DNA from: Ardenticatenales bacterium
GTDB lineage: Bacteria; Chloroflexota; Anaerolineae; Promineifilales; UBA4811
Assembly: GCA_013139935.1 (NCBI GenBank)
Contig: WSZX01000449.1
Coordinates: 1 to 11,530, forward strand
Reading direction: 5' to 3'
Length of the DNA stretch: 11,530 nucleotides
Below are positions 1-6,672 of the stretch, one piece after another. How positions within the stretch are numbered: position 1 is the stretch's first letter; every line of letters begins with the position of its first letter. Below the pieces are notes generated by a model. That model saw only the letters and a list, made by a program, of their open reading frames with translations, searched no databases and had not been told where the DNA came from. Position numbers and translations under genes: made by a program.

Positions 1-210
1 GGGCAGAACCAGGAGTACATTCAGCACGGCAGCTCCGGGCTGCTGGTTCACCCTGGAGACGAGGCCGCCTTTGCGAGCGCAGTCGTCCGACTGCTGCGAG
101 ACGAGGGGCTACGGGCCACCCTGGCGGCTGGCGCGCGCCGGCGTATCGCTACCGAGTTCACCTGGGACAAACTGGCGGTCAGAGTTGAGCAGGCATACCA
201 ACGCCAATAA
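1..210 (+). CDS. Glycosyltransferase family 4 (group 1), C-terminal fragment
   Basis: This is the last 69 codons of a gene that begins before the window; it ends at TAA (208-210). The reading frame starts with NQEYIQHGSSGLLVHPGD, which is the typical C-terminal stretch of GT-B fold group 1 glycosyltransferases, where N-x-E-x-I followed by G-x-x-G-L-L-V-x-P-G-D closes the nucleotide-sugar site. It continues into an Ala/Arg-rich helix ('LRDEGLRATLAAGARRR') and the F-(S/T)-W motif common at the end of these enzymes. The acceptor-binding N-terminal domain and the E-x7-E motif lie outside, so donor and acceptor cannot be named. Enzymes of this family transfer sugars from nucleotide-sugar donors to glycans, lipids or small molecules, usually at the cytoplasmic face of the membrane. 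The VanZ-family gene overlaps its 3' end, suggesting co-transcription. Confidence 0.85.
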   Translation, partial: GQNQEYIQHGSSGLLVHPGDEAAFASAVVRLLRDEGLRATLAAGARRRIATEFTWDKLAVRVEQAYQRQ

Positions 211-586
211 TCGGACCTCCTATTCCCTCCTCTCCAGCCTTAAACTCTGGCTTCCCCCGCTGGTCTGGATGGCGGTCATCTTTGTTCTATCCGGCACACC
301 CAGCGACGAAATCCCCAAGGTGGAGGGCTGGGACGTCCTGCTGAAAAAAGGGGGACACATGGTGGCCTATGCAATGCTGACCGTTCTCTTGCTTCGGGCC
401 TTGGAGGCCCACACCCCGACAAGGAAGGCTGCTTGGCTAGCGGTGGGCATCGCTGTGCTCTATGCCATGACGGACGAGTACCACCAGACCTTTGTTCCTG
501 GCCGAAAGGGGACCGGGATTGACATCCTGGTTGATGCCGCCGGAGCACTCGTCGGCCTGCGGGTTTGGCGCTGGACCGGCCGGTGA
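185..586 (+). CDS. VanZ family membrane protein
   Basis: Small membrane protein with the VanZ-like signature: an N-terminal hydrophobic helix (LPPLVWMAVIFVLSG), a K-G-G-H motif before a second helix, a third helix, then D-E-Y-H-Q-x-F-V-P-G-R and D-I-L-V-D-x-x-G-A. The acidic/His cluster DEYHQ is the family hallmark. VanZ itself raises teicoplanin resistance; the role of most relatives is unknown, though an envelope function is likely. I chose the TTG at 185, giving 133 aa, the usual family size. The first in-frame ATG (71) would put 38 residues of shadow-like sequence inside the glycosyltransferase gene, and the next ATG (269) would cut into helix 1. No convincing ribosome binding site precedes 185; the 26-base overlap with the upstream gene suggests translational coupling. 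The start is uncertain, the family assignment is not. Confidence 0.8.
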   Translation: MSRHTNANNRTSYSLLSSLKLWLPPLVWMAVIFVLSGTPSDEIPKVEGWDVLLKKGGHMVAYAMLTVLLLRALEAHTPTRKAAWLAVGIAVLYAMTDEYHQTFVPGRKGTGIDILVDAAGALVGLRVWRWTGR

Positions 587-636
587 TAGCCAACCGGGTG
601 CGGGTGTGGCGAGAACTCGCTGCGTGGGACACAGAT

Positions 637-686
637 GCAGGGATGGGATTGGGGTGCAAAGCGCCCCAATCGCCGCTGACGCGGCG
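637..686. repeat. Palindromic element A (hairpin pair)
   Basis: Bases 647-657 and 661-671 form an 11-bp stem (one G-U pair) with an AAA loop, core GGGGTGCAAAGCGCCCC. A second hairpin follows directly: CGCCGC (671-676), loop TGAC, GCGGCG (681-686). No T-run follows, so this is not a standard intrinsic terminator, although it lies 60 bases after the VanZ gene stop. The stretch 637-674 resembles the minus strand of 7984-7946 (element B), including bases outside the stem, which suggests a dispersed repeat family. The rest of 587-734 holds nothing else I can support. Confidence 0.5.
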
Positions 687-734
687 CTCCATCTGGTCTT
701 TCAGCGCATCTTTCCACAACCTCGGAATCGTGTC

Positions 735-763
735 TTGTCGATCCAAGTGCCGTGTGCTAGAAT
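735..763 (+). promoter_or_regulatory. Sigma70-like promoter of tRNA-Gln
   Basis: A -35 box TTGTCG (735-740), a 17-base spacer and a -10 box TAGAAT (758-763) preceded by TGC (755-757), giving an extended -10. The predicted transcription start near 770 is about 8 bases before the mature tRNA 5' end, as expected for a single tRNA gene. Motifs are read directly; the activity is inferred. Confidence 0.6.
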
Positions 764-777
764 TAAGCGGTTCACTT

Positions 778-849
<72 letters not shown>

Positions 850-993
850 CCTGTATTTTTCCTGTCTATCGCGCAATCTGGTGAACGACGAATTACCTTC
901 GCCATCTGAATCTCCGCCTCGCTGCTACCACACAGCAGGGGGCTTTCCGGCATGGCTACCCTCAGCCGTTGCCCTTTTCACCCGGATGGATAG

Positions 994-2130
994 ATGACCA
1001 TTTCTGCTATCATTCTCATTGTAGAGACCTCACTCGGCGACTATGCTTTGGCTGGGCAGAGCGCCATGGCCTTGCTGGAGAGCACCGTAAGGCAGCTTGC
1101 CGGCCCCATGGCGCAAACATCGGAACTCGATCAGTCGATGGCGCCAGATCTGCGGGATTGGCTGAACGAGGGTGTTGACAAGGTGCTGCTTGTTCGGTCC
1201 GATCGACCGTTGCTCACCGCTGCGACGCTGGCTCGGCTGACAGAGGGCCGACCTGCCCCAATGGCGACGCTGGTCACGTCTGGCGGAGACACACCGGCCG
1301 GCTGCGCGGACGCCCGCTGGCTCTGGGAGCAACTCCAGTCGGCCCCCTCCGCCACCACACTGGAGGAGTTGGGCCGGGCTGCCGGCGCCCGAGTTGTGCC
1401 CTCTGGAGACTTGGCCGACTGTCTGGCGGTCAACACGCTGGTCGCCCAGGGAGAGGCAGAACGGATCATCCAGCAGAGGATCAACACAGCCTGGATGCAG
1501 GCTGGGGTGCGGCTGGTGGATCCGGCGGCAACCTATATCCACGCCTCTGTCGCAATCGGCCGGGAGACGGTGATTCTACCCAATACCCATCTCTGGGGCG
1601 CTACCACTATCGGTGAAGCAAGTCGCATTGGCCCGAATAGCATCGTGTGCGATTCTGACATCGGAAACCGCTGCCGCATCACCTCCTCGGTTGTCGAGCA
1701 GGCAGTGATGGAGGACGAGTCAGACATCGGCCCATTTGGTCATCTGCGCAGGGGATCCCGCCTGTGTCGAGGCGCACACATGGGCAACTTTGGCGAGGTG
1801 AAGAACAGCACTCTGGGGCCGAACGCCAAAATGGGGCACTTTGCCTATCTGGGCGACGCTACTGTCGGTGCGAATGTCAACATCGGGGCCGGCACCATTA
1901 CCTGCAATTATGACGGGACAGAGAAGCACAAGACCATCATTCAAGACGGAGCGTTCATCGGTTCGGACACTATGTTGGTGGCTCCGGTAGAGATCGGCGC
2001 CGGAGCTCGGACTGGGGCCGGTTCTGTCATCACCCACGATGTCCCGCCGGGGTCAGTCGCATACGGCGTCCCCGCCCGCATCAAGCGGACCATCAGAAAA
2101 GAGGGAGAGAGTAGTGAACCCGACAGCTAG
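994..2130 (+). CDS. GlmU-like protein: intact acetyltransferase half, degenerate uridyltransferase half
   Basis: 378 aa. Residues about 145-365 match the C-terminal half of GlmU: the linker helix (AVNTLVAQGEAERI), then a left-handed beta-helix of hexapeptide repeats. Residues that bind acetyl-CoA and GlcN-1-P in GlmU are visible: R252/R253, K270 (in EVKNS), the likely catalytic H282 (in GHFAYLGD), N305-Y306 (in CNYDG), S324 (in GSDT). It should therefore acetylate glucosamine-1-phosphate for UDP-GlcNAc and peptidoglycan synthesis. The N-terminal half is only about 145 residues instead of about 230. It lacks the nucleotide-binding loop (G-x-G-T-R-M...P-K) and the E-x-N-T-G region, but keeps S-D-R-P-L (D70) and N147, equivalents of the two GlmU metal ligands. 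Uridylyl transfer is unlikely. The start is ATG 994 with a weak GGATGGA upstream. The next gene overlaps its 3' end by 17 bases. Confidence 0.85.
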   Translation: MTISAIILIVETSLGDYALAGQSAMALLESTVRQLAGPMAQTSELDQSMAPDLRDWLNEGVDKVLLVRSDRPLLTAATLARLTEGRPAPMATLVTSGGDTPAGCADARWLWEQLQSAPSATTLEELGRAAGARVVPSGDLADCLAVNTLVAQGEAERIIQQRINTAWMQAGVRLVDPAATYIHASVAIGRETVILPNTHLWGATTIGEASRIGPNSIVCDSDIGNRCRITSSVVEQAVMEDESDIGPFGHLRRGSRLCRGAHMGNFGEVKNSTLGPNAKMGHFAYLGDATVGANVNIGAGTITCNYDGTEKHKTIIQDGAFIGSDTMLVAPVEIGAGARTGAGSVITHDVPPGSVAYGVPARIKRTIRKEGESSEPDS

Positions 2131-3463
2131 CGGGGCCATACTGCTGGGGATAATGACGCTCGCAAGTGGCTTCTTTGCCCTTGCCAGAGCGGCGCTCGTC
2201 AATTCACACCGGCCAAGACTACGCCGGCTGGCTGAACAGGGGGTGCGGGGAGCCGACTGGGCCACACGGGTAGCCGATAACTCTGCCCGTCTTCTCGTCA
2301 CTGTGCAGTTTGGGCAGATGCTATTCAGTGTGCTGGCGGCCGCTTTCGCTGGCGCGCGCTTTGCTCCACCGCTCGCCCAATGGTTTGTCCAGCTCTCCAT
2401 CGCTCCAGCACTGGCAGACGGGATGGCTCTGATCATCGTCACCAGCCTGGTTGCTGTGTTGCTGCTGCTGGCCGGGGACACCCTACCGGAGGCAATTGCG
2501 CTGCGCAATCCTGAAGGACTGGCGCTCTCCCTGGCTTGGGTTGTTCACTCTTTCGGTACGCTCTTTGCGCCAATAGTTCGGCTGGCGATGCGCATCAGTC
2601 AGCGCGTCGCCGGACCAGGTGGAGGAAAGGACACGGGCCTTGCCTTGGTCACCGAAGAGGAGATCAAGACCTTGGTTGATGCCGGAGAGGAAGAAGGCAT
2701 CATTGAAGAAGATGAAAAGGCAATGATTTTTTCCATCTTTGAATTCGGTGACACGGCCGCCCGTGAGGTGATGGTGCCTCGCATTGACATTGTGGCGCTA
2801 GAGATCAACACACCGCTCGTGGAGGCACTCAAAGTCATTGTGGAAGCGGGGCACTCGCGAATACCAGTTTTCGCGGGCAACATTGATAACATCCGCGGCG
2901 TTTTGTATGCCAAGGACTTGCTGGAGCTGTCGCTGCTAGATGCGAGCGGCCAACCAGCGCGCGAGGTGGTCATCGTTGAACAGTCGTTGGAAGGCCTGCT
3001 CCGGCCGGCCCATTTTGTCCCCGAGTCGAAAACGCTGGACGATCTGCTGGCCGATCTGCAGCAGCGAAGAGTGCATATCGCCATCGTGGTGGACGAGTAC
3101 GGCGGCACGGCCGGTGTGGTGACCATCGAGGACATCCTGGAAGAGATCGTGGGTGAAATCCAGGACGAATATGATTCTGAGGAGGCCCTCTTCCAGGTCA
3201 TCGGCGAGCACGAGACCATCTTTGACGCCCGCATTGACCTGGATGACGTGAACCGAATGCTGGGCACTAATCTTCCCACCGAACAAGGAGACACTCTTGG
3301 CGGGTTCGTCTACAGCCAGTTGGGCAAAGTGCCAGTCGCTGGCGAAATCATCCTGTTTGATGGATATGCCATTGAAGTGATGAACGTCATCAGCCGCCGG
3401 ATAAAGAATGTGCGCATTCGTCGCCAGTCGGTAGCCGAGGATGCCAGCAGCGACAGAGGTTAG
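2114..3463 (+). CDS. CorC/HlyC-family membrane protein (DUF21-CBS pair-CorC_HlyC)
   Basis: 449 aa. Residues 1 to about 185 form a DUF21/CNNM-like membrane domain with hydrophobic stretches near 8-28, 63-83, 103-121 and 136-158. It contains GDTLPEAIALRNPE, the family's G-(E/D)-x-x-P-(K/E) motif. An acidic linker (EEGIIEEDEKAMI) leads to two CBS domains (about 217-270 and 280-345; the second carries VVDEYGGTAGVVTIEDILEE) and a C-terminal CorC_HlyC domain (about 360-437). The architecture matches CNNM/CorC/MpfA proteins linked to magnesium or cobalt export, and the older 'hemolysin C' annotation. The CBS pair probably senses nucleotides with Mg2+. The start is GTG 2114, preceded by GAGGGAGA at a good distance. 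An in-frame ATG at 2039 would add 25 non-homologous residues inside the upstream gene. It is probably translationally coupled to the GlmU-like gene and co-transcribed with cytidine deaminase. Confidence 0.9.
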   Translation: MNPTASGAILLGIMTLASGFFALARAALVNSHRPRLRRLAEQGVRGADWATRVADNSARLLVTVQFGQMLFSVLAAAFAGARFAPPLAQWFVQLSIAPALADGMALIIVTSLVAVLLLLAGDTLPEAIALRNPEGLALSLAWVVHSFGTLFAPIVRLAMRISQRVAGPGGGKDTGLALVTEEEIKTLVDAGEEEGIIEEDEKAMIFSIFEFGDTAAREVMVPRIDIVALEINTPLVEALKVIVEAGHSRIPVFAGNIDNIRGVLYAKDLLELSLLDASGQPAREVVIVEQSLEGLLRPAHFVPESKTLDDLLADLQQRRVHIAIVVDEYGGTAGVVTIEDILEEIVGEIQDEYDSEEALFQVIGEHETIFDARIDLDDVNRMLGTNLPTEQGDTLGGFVYSQLGKVPVAGEIILFDGYAIEVMNVISRRIKNVRIRRQSVAEDASSDRG

Positions 3464-3473
3464 CAGATCCATC

Positions 3474-3866
3474 ATGCAGATAGACCGAGACGCTCTGATC
3501 GATCTGGCGGGAAAAGTCAGGGAAAAGGCCTACGCGCCCTACTCGGACTATAGAGTCGGAGCTGCCTTGTTGGGAGTCAGTGGTCGTATCCACACCGGCT
3601 GCAACGTGGAAAACGCAGTCTACTCCGAGACCATCTGCGCCGAGCGAGCGGCCGTTGCCAAGGCCGTCTCTGAAGGGGAACGTGACTTTCAGGCCATTGC
3701 GGTGGTTACCCAGGATGGTGGTTCGCCTTGCGGTGCGTGCCGCCAGGTGCTCAACGAGTTCTCTCCCGACATGATCGTGCTCATCGCGGACAGGACCGGC
3801 AAGTTCCGCGAAACCACAGCCAGCGCACTGTTACCAGACCATTTTGGTCCACACAACCTGAGATGA
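3474..3866 (+). CDS. cdd: Cytidine deaminase
   Basis: 130 aa, the length of the short homotetrameric cytidine deaminases. The zinc site is complete: C55-A-E57-R (TICAERAAVAK) supplies one Cys ligand and the catalytic Glu, and P-C86-G-A-C89-R-Q-V supplies the two remaining Cys ligands. The N-terminal KAYAPYSDYRVGAALL and N-V-E-N-A substrate-binding stretches are also present. It deaminates cytidine and deoxycytidine to uridine and deoxyuridine in pyrimidine salvage, in the cytoplasm. I prefer ATG 3474, where homology begins (MQIDRDALIDLA). An in-frame ATG at 3441 would add 11 residues overlapping the upstream gene. The gap to the CBS gene is 10 bases, so it is the last gene of the operon. A CorC-type gene next to cdd is a common bacterial neighbourhood, often with era, which is absent here. 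Confidence 0.95.
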   Translation: MQIDRDALIDLAGKVREKAYAPYSDYRVGAALLGVSGRIHTGCNVENAVYSETICAERAAVAKAVSEGERDFQAIAVVTQDGGSPCGACRQVLNEFSPDMIVLIADRTGKFRETTASALLPDHFGPHNLR

Positions 3867-3894
3867 ACTACCTCGCGTCGGGTGTCGGTGTCCT

Positions 3895-3947
3895 GGCCAG
3901 CGGCCGCAGCCCCCACGGGTCAAAGGCGGCGCGAGCGCTGGCCTTTT
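3895..3947 (+). terminator. Possible hairpin terminator after cdd
   Basis: GGCCAGCG (3895-3902) pairs with CGCTGGCC (3936-3943). The stem can be extended by GCCGC (3903-3907) with GCGGC (3926-3930), leaving a five-base bulge, and TTTT follows at 3944-3947. It lies 29 bases after the cytidine deaminase stop, between convergent genes, and partly overlaps the 3' end of the opposing gene. The T-run is short, so Rho-independent termination is only plausible. Confidence 0.35.
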
Positions 3948-4480
3948 CGGCTTCCTGCCGACCCGGCGGGCGCCGACGGTGCAGACAGTCGATGAATGGA
4001 GCCATCGAGTTGGCTGGAGAAGAGGATGGTCAACCCCAGCAGCAGTCCCAGAATGGAGGTCGCCAGCAGAACGCCGGATGGAGGAAAGCGGTCAGCGATG
4101 GGCGGCACATCAACGATCAAGGGGTGGACGGCCACCACACTCATGTCGTCTGGCCAGTAGCGCACGGCTATCGTGGTAGTTGATGGGCTGGTCAAAAAGT
4201 AGTCCAGTACCGGACTGTTGTTGCGCAGCCAAAGGGTCATCTCCTGGCCCGAGTCCGTGACAAAAGGAAGCGAGTAGCGTACCGTGCCCCCAAGGCGCTC
4301 CTCCTGCACCATCCCCGCGACGCCGATTTCCAGCTTGACCGGCCGACTCCACTGGGTGAACTGATTGACGATCCCCCACAGGCTGGCAACAATCAGCAAC
4401 AGGGCAAAAGAGCGGAGCAGCGGCGTGCTAGCGCGCTCCAGAGCGGCGAGCGGAAAGAACTCCTGATCACCATCACTCAT
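3920..4480 (-). CDS. Two-TM protein, DUF3592-like (function unknown)
   Basis: 186 aa. A hydrophobic segment near residues 22-40 (LRSFALLLIVASLWGIV) is followed by a beta-rich middle part. A second hydrophobic segment at about 135-156 leads to a basic, Ala/Pro/Ser-rich tail ending in RKGQRSRRL. The central pattern (a G-x-V strand, then V-R-Y-S-L-P-F-V-T-D-S-G, later I-A-V-R-Y-W-P-D-D) resembles DUF3592 proteins, where a small extracytoplasmic beta domain sits between two helices. This similarity is by eye only and the function is unknown. The gene begins 30 bases after the propeller lipoprotein gene on the same strand and is probably co-transcribed, so it may serve the same envelope process. 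Start ATG 4480; a GGTGGA lies about 11 bases upstream, a little far. Confidence 0.65.
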   Translation of the reverse strand: MSDGDQEFFPLAALERASTPLLRSFALLLIVASLWGIVNQFTQWSRPVKLEIGVAGMVQEERLGGTVRYSLPFVTDSGQEMTLWLRNNSPVLDYFLTSPSTTTIAVRYWPDDMSVVAVHPLIVDVPPIADRFPPSGVLLATSILGLLLGLTILFSSQLDGSIHRLSAPSAPAGSAGSRKGQRSRRL

Positions 4481-4510
4481 CGGTATGTTGTTCCACCATC
4501 ACTGGACCTC

Positions 4511-6568
4511 TCAGTGATTCGTGTAGCGCCACAGGCCAAACCACCGGTGGCTGAACCATAGCGCATCATCCGTCGGGATTATCTGCTCAAACTCGGCGTC
4601 CAGCATCCCTTCGGCCGGGGTATAGCACTCCCAATTGGAAGCATCCTGAGCTGGCTGAAGGAGAGCGACCTCCTCCAGCCTGCCTACCCCGTGAACGCCC
4701 CCCAACCATAGCGCTCCGCTCCAATATGCCAACCGGGTCGCTTCACTCAGACATGTATAGGCGGTAGTATCCACCGGGACCCAGCGGCTGCCGTCCGGCT
4801 CGCCCCGATACAGCAGACCATCCACCAGCAACCAGACCGCATCTGCCGTCACTACCAAGGCCGGCTGAGAACCTCCGGCAACCGGTAATGGAGAAAGGTA
4901 GAACGTGCCCGTATTGGTGTCGAACTGGCCCAGATCGGTGTCGGTAATGAACCAGACGAGGTGCCCGTGCTGCTGGACGTGCTCGAGGTTGAAGGATTCG
5001 GTATCAAGCTCAAAGATCCCCCATTGATCCACTGCAGGACTGTAGGAGACAAAACCCCGGCTACCGGCAAACCAGAGCGTGTTCCCAGTCGACTCGGGAA
5101 GCAACTGAAAGAGGCTCCAATCGGCCGGCGGAACCAACTCAAATCGCTGCGGTTCAACGCCGGGTTCCGTCAGAAGAAGCAAGCGTGGTGCAGCTTCCAT
5201 GCCTGGTGCACCGTAAAGCTGTTCGATCAGCCAAACGCTTGGCGCCCCGCTGTCCAGAGAGGCTCCGTCTGGCAACAGGCGGTCAGGCTCTCCCACCGGC
5301 ATGACCGGCTGCCAATCGCCGGTGGCCGGCTCCCAGAATCCCACACCCAGGTCAGAGCTGACCAACAGCGCGCCGTCCCGCTGCCCCAGCACCTGGTGCA
5401 CCGCATTGGGCTTCTCTCCCCACCTCCACGGTCGCCACTCGCCGGCATCCAGTTCAAACACCAGTAGCCCGTTTTGACCGGTGAACAATAGTATCTCCCC
5501 GTAGCAGGCGATCTGCCCTTGCAGCATCAATGAGGACAGCGGCCCGGCCGGATATCGGTCCACCTGATGAGTCTCTGGCTCCAAGCGGATCAATTCACCT
5601 GCGTGCGCGGCGTAGAGCCACAGAGCGCCGGCGCAGAATTGAGCCCCCGTGTAGCCATCGCCATCCGGGTCCAGCTCGGAGACTTGCCGCCACCTTCCGT
5701 CTCTTTTGCTGTATTGCCATGGCAAGCCAGCTCGTGGGACTGACCAGAGAAGTTCGTCACTCTGCGCCAGTGTATGGGAACTGAATGGCGGGCCTCCCAC
5801 CTCCCGGCTGACGGATGTCCACTCACCACTCGCCAAGTCCAGGCGGAGCAAGCCGCCCTTTGTATCGGCATGGGGAGAGACGCTGATCCAGAGCCGTTCG
5901 CCATCGCTCAACATGCCATCGACACCCGAGATATCAATCCCGCCGGCCGTGTACAGGCTCTCCCAGTTGTCGGCTGCCGGGTCGTACCAACTCAAACCAT
6001 TACGTGTCCCGGCCCAGATGTTCTCCCCATCATTGTATACCAGCACGTTGTGATTGCTGGCGAGACCGTCGTCGGTCGTATATGCGCGCCAGGAATCACT
6101 TTTTCGATCGTACCGGCTGACTCCGCCCTGCGTGCCAATCCACAACCAGTCTCCCTGCTCAGCCAACGAAACCAGAGTGTTATCGACCAGCCCATCTGCC
6201 TCGGTCCATATCGTCCACTCTTTGTCGGACCAATCCACGCGTACTAGCCCGCTCGACGACGCCAGCCAGAGCGCATCATCCAATGGAAGCGCAGCCCGAA
6301 AGTCCAACGCATTGGGATAACGGTCCCAGCCAATCCCAGTCCGAGTCGGAGTCGGGATTGGAGTGGGCGTGGGTGTGGGTGTGGGCGAAGGTGTGACGGT
6401 CGGTGTGGATGACGGGGGAACGGGCACCGGGGTCGCGGTGTGGGTGGGAGGGGCGGGTGTGGGTGGTGGAGTGGCGGATGCAGTCAGAGTTGGCTCGACG
6501 ACTTGCGCGCAACTCGCGAGCAACAGAGCCAAAAGAACTAGGGGGATGATCTGGGCCGGTTTACTCAT
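4511..6568 (-). CDS. Propeller-repeat lipoprotein (Reg_prop-like, about 14 repeats)
   Basis: 685 aa from ATG 6568. Residues 1-20 are a lipoprotein signal peptide: MSKPAQ, a Leu-rich core and the lipobox L-A-S-C20, so the mature protein should be lipid-anchored outside the cytoplasm. A Thr/Pro linker (about residues 25-76) follows, typical of Chloroflexota surface lipoproteins. The rest repeats a unit of about 40-50 residues: (A/L)-L-W-L-x5-G-(L/V)-x-R-(Y/V)-D, then a Trp (often D/E-W), then DGL. I count about 14 units. The chain ends on a half-unit (ALWFSHRWFGLWRYTNH) that could pair with the N-terminal strand WDRYPNALDF to close a ring. Reg_prop repeats in two-component sensors form paired seven-bladed propellers; no kinase, Y_Y_Y or DNA-binding domain is present here. 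The ligand is unknown. A GTG at 6586 would add six residues before the signal peptide. Confidence 0.8.
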   Translation of the reverse strand: MSKPAQIIPLVLLALLLASCAQVVEPTLTASATPPPTPAPPTHTATPVPVPPSSTPTVTPSPTPTPTPTPIPTPTRTGIGWDRYPNALDFRAALPLDDALWLASSSGLVRVDWSDKEWTIWTEADGLVDNTLVSLAEQGDWLWIGTQGGVSRYDRKSDSWRAYTTDDGLASNHNVLVYNDGENIWAGTRNGLSWYDPAADNWESLYTAGGIDISGVDGMLSDGERLWISVSPHADTKGGLLRLDLASGEWTSVSREVGGPPFSSHTLAQSDELLWSVPRAGLPWQYSKRDGRWRQVSELDPDGDGYTGAQFCAGALWLYAAHAGELIRLEPETHQVDRYPAGPLSSLMLQGQIACYGEILLFTGQNGLLVFELDAGEWRPWRWGEKPNAVHQVLGQRDGALLVSSDLGVGFWEPATGDWQPVMPVGEPDRLLPDGASLDSGAPSVWLIEQLYGAPGMEAAPRLLLLTEPGVEPQRFELVPPADWSLFQLLPESTGNTLWFAGSRGFVSYSPAVDQWGIFELDTESFNLEHVQQHGHLVWFITDTDLGQFDTNTGTFYLSPLPVAGGSQPALVVTADAVWLLVDGLLYRGEPDGSRWVPVDTTAYTCLSEATRLAYWSGALWLGGVHGVGRLEEVALLQPAQDASNWECYTPAEGMLDAEFEQIIPTDDALWFSHRWFGLWRYTNH
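6363..6386. repeat. GTGGGY hexamer tandem repeat (Pro/Thr linker)
   Basis: Four tandem hexamers GTGGGC-GTGGGT-GTGGGT-GTGGGC, read on the minus strand as Pro-Thr codons of the lipoprotein linker. Looser related sequence extends over about 6350-6475. It is prone to slippage, and since each unit is two codons, copy-number changes would alter linker length without a frameshift. Confidence 0.7.
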
Positions 6569-6628
6569 TTGAACGAACCCGAGCACACATCTTCACAAAT
6601 CGTTGCAGCCCGAGAACCAACTTGGGCG

Positions 6629-6657
6629 AATCTACCAACATCCACGGATCCGATCAA
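6629..6657 (-). promoter_or_regulatory. Possible promoter of the propeller lipoprotein gene
   Basis: On the minus strand, TTGATC (6657-6652), a 17-base spacer and TAGATT (6634-6629). The predicted start near 6622 gives a leader of about 54 bases before ATG 6568. It lies in the 104-base gap after the radical SAM gene, so the lipoprotein gene and its downstream partner could be transcribed separately. The match is good at key positions, but no ribosome binding site is evident before 6568. Confidence 0.4.
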
Positions 6658-6672
6658 GCCGGCTGCTTGCCC

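Noticed and set aside
850..993. Promoter or regulatory RNA ahead of the GlmU-like operon
   Set aside because: No convincing -35/-10 pair was found; only a small hairpin (CTGCT...AGCAG near 921-937) that is too short to interpret.
2599..3294. Minus-strand 231-codon Ser/Thr-rich frame opposite the CBS-domain gene
   Set aside because: Classic antisense shadow of a GC-rich gene; the plus-strand frame has complete DUF21, CBS and CorC_HlyC motifs.
6350..6480. Repetitive GTGGGT-rich tract as a CRISPR-like or regulatory repeat
   Set aside because: The units are contiguous hexamers with no spacers and encode the Pro/Thr linker of the lipoprotein on the minus strand.
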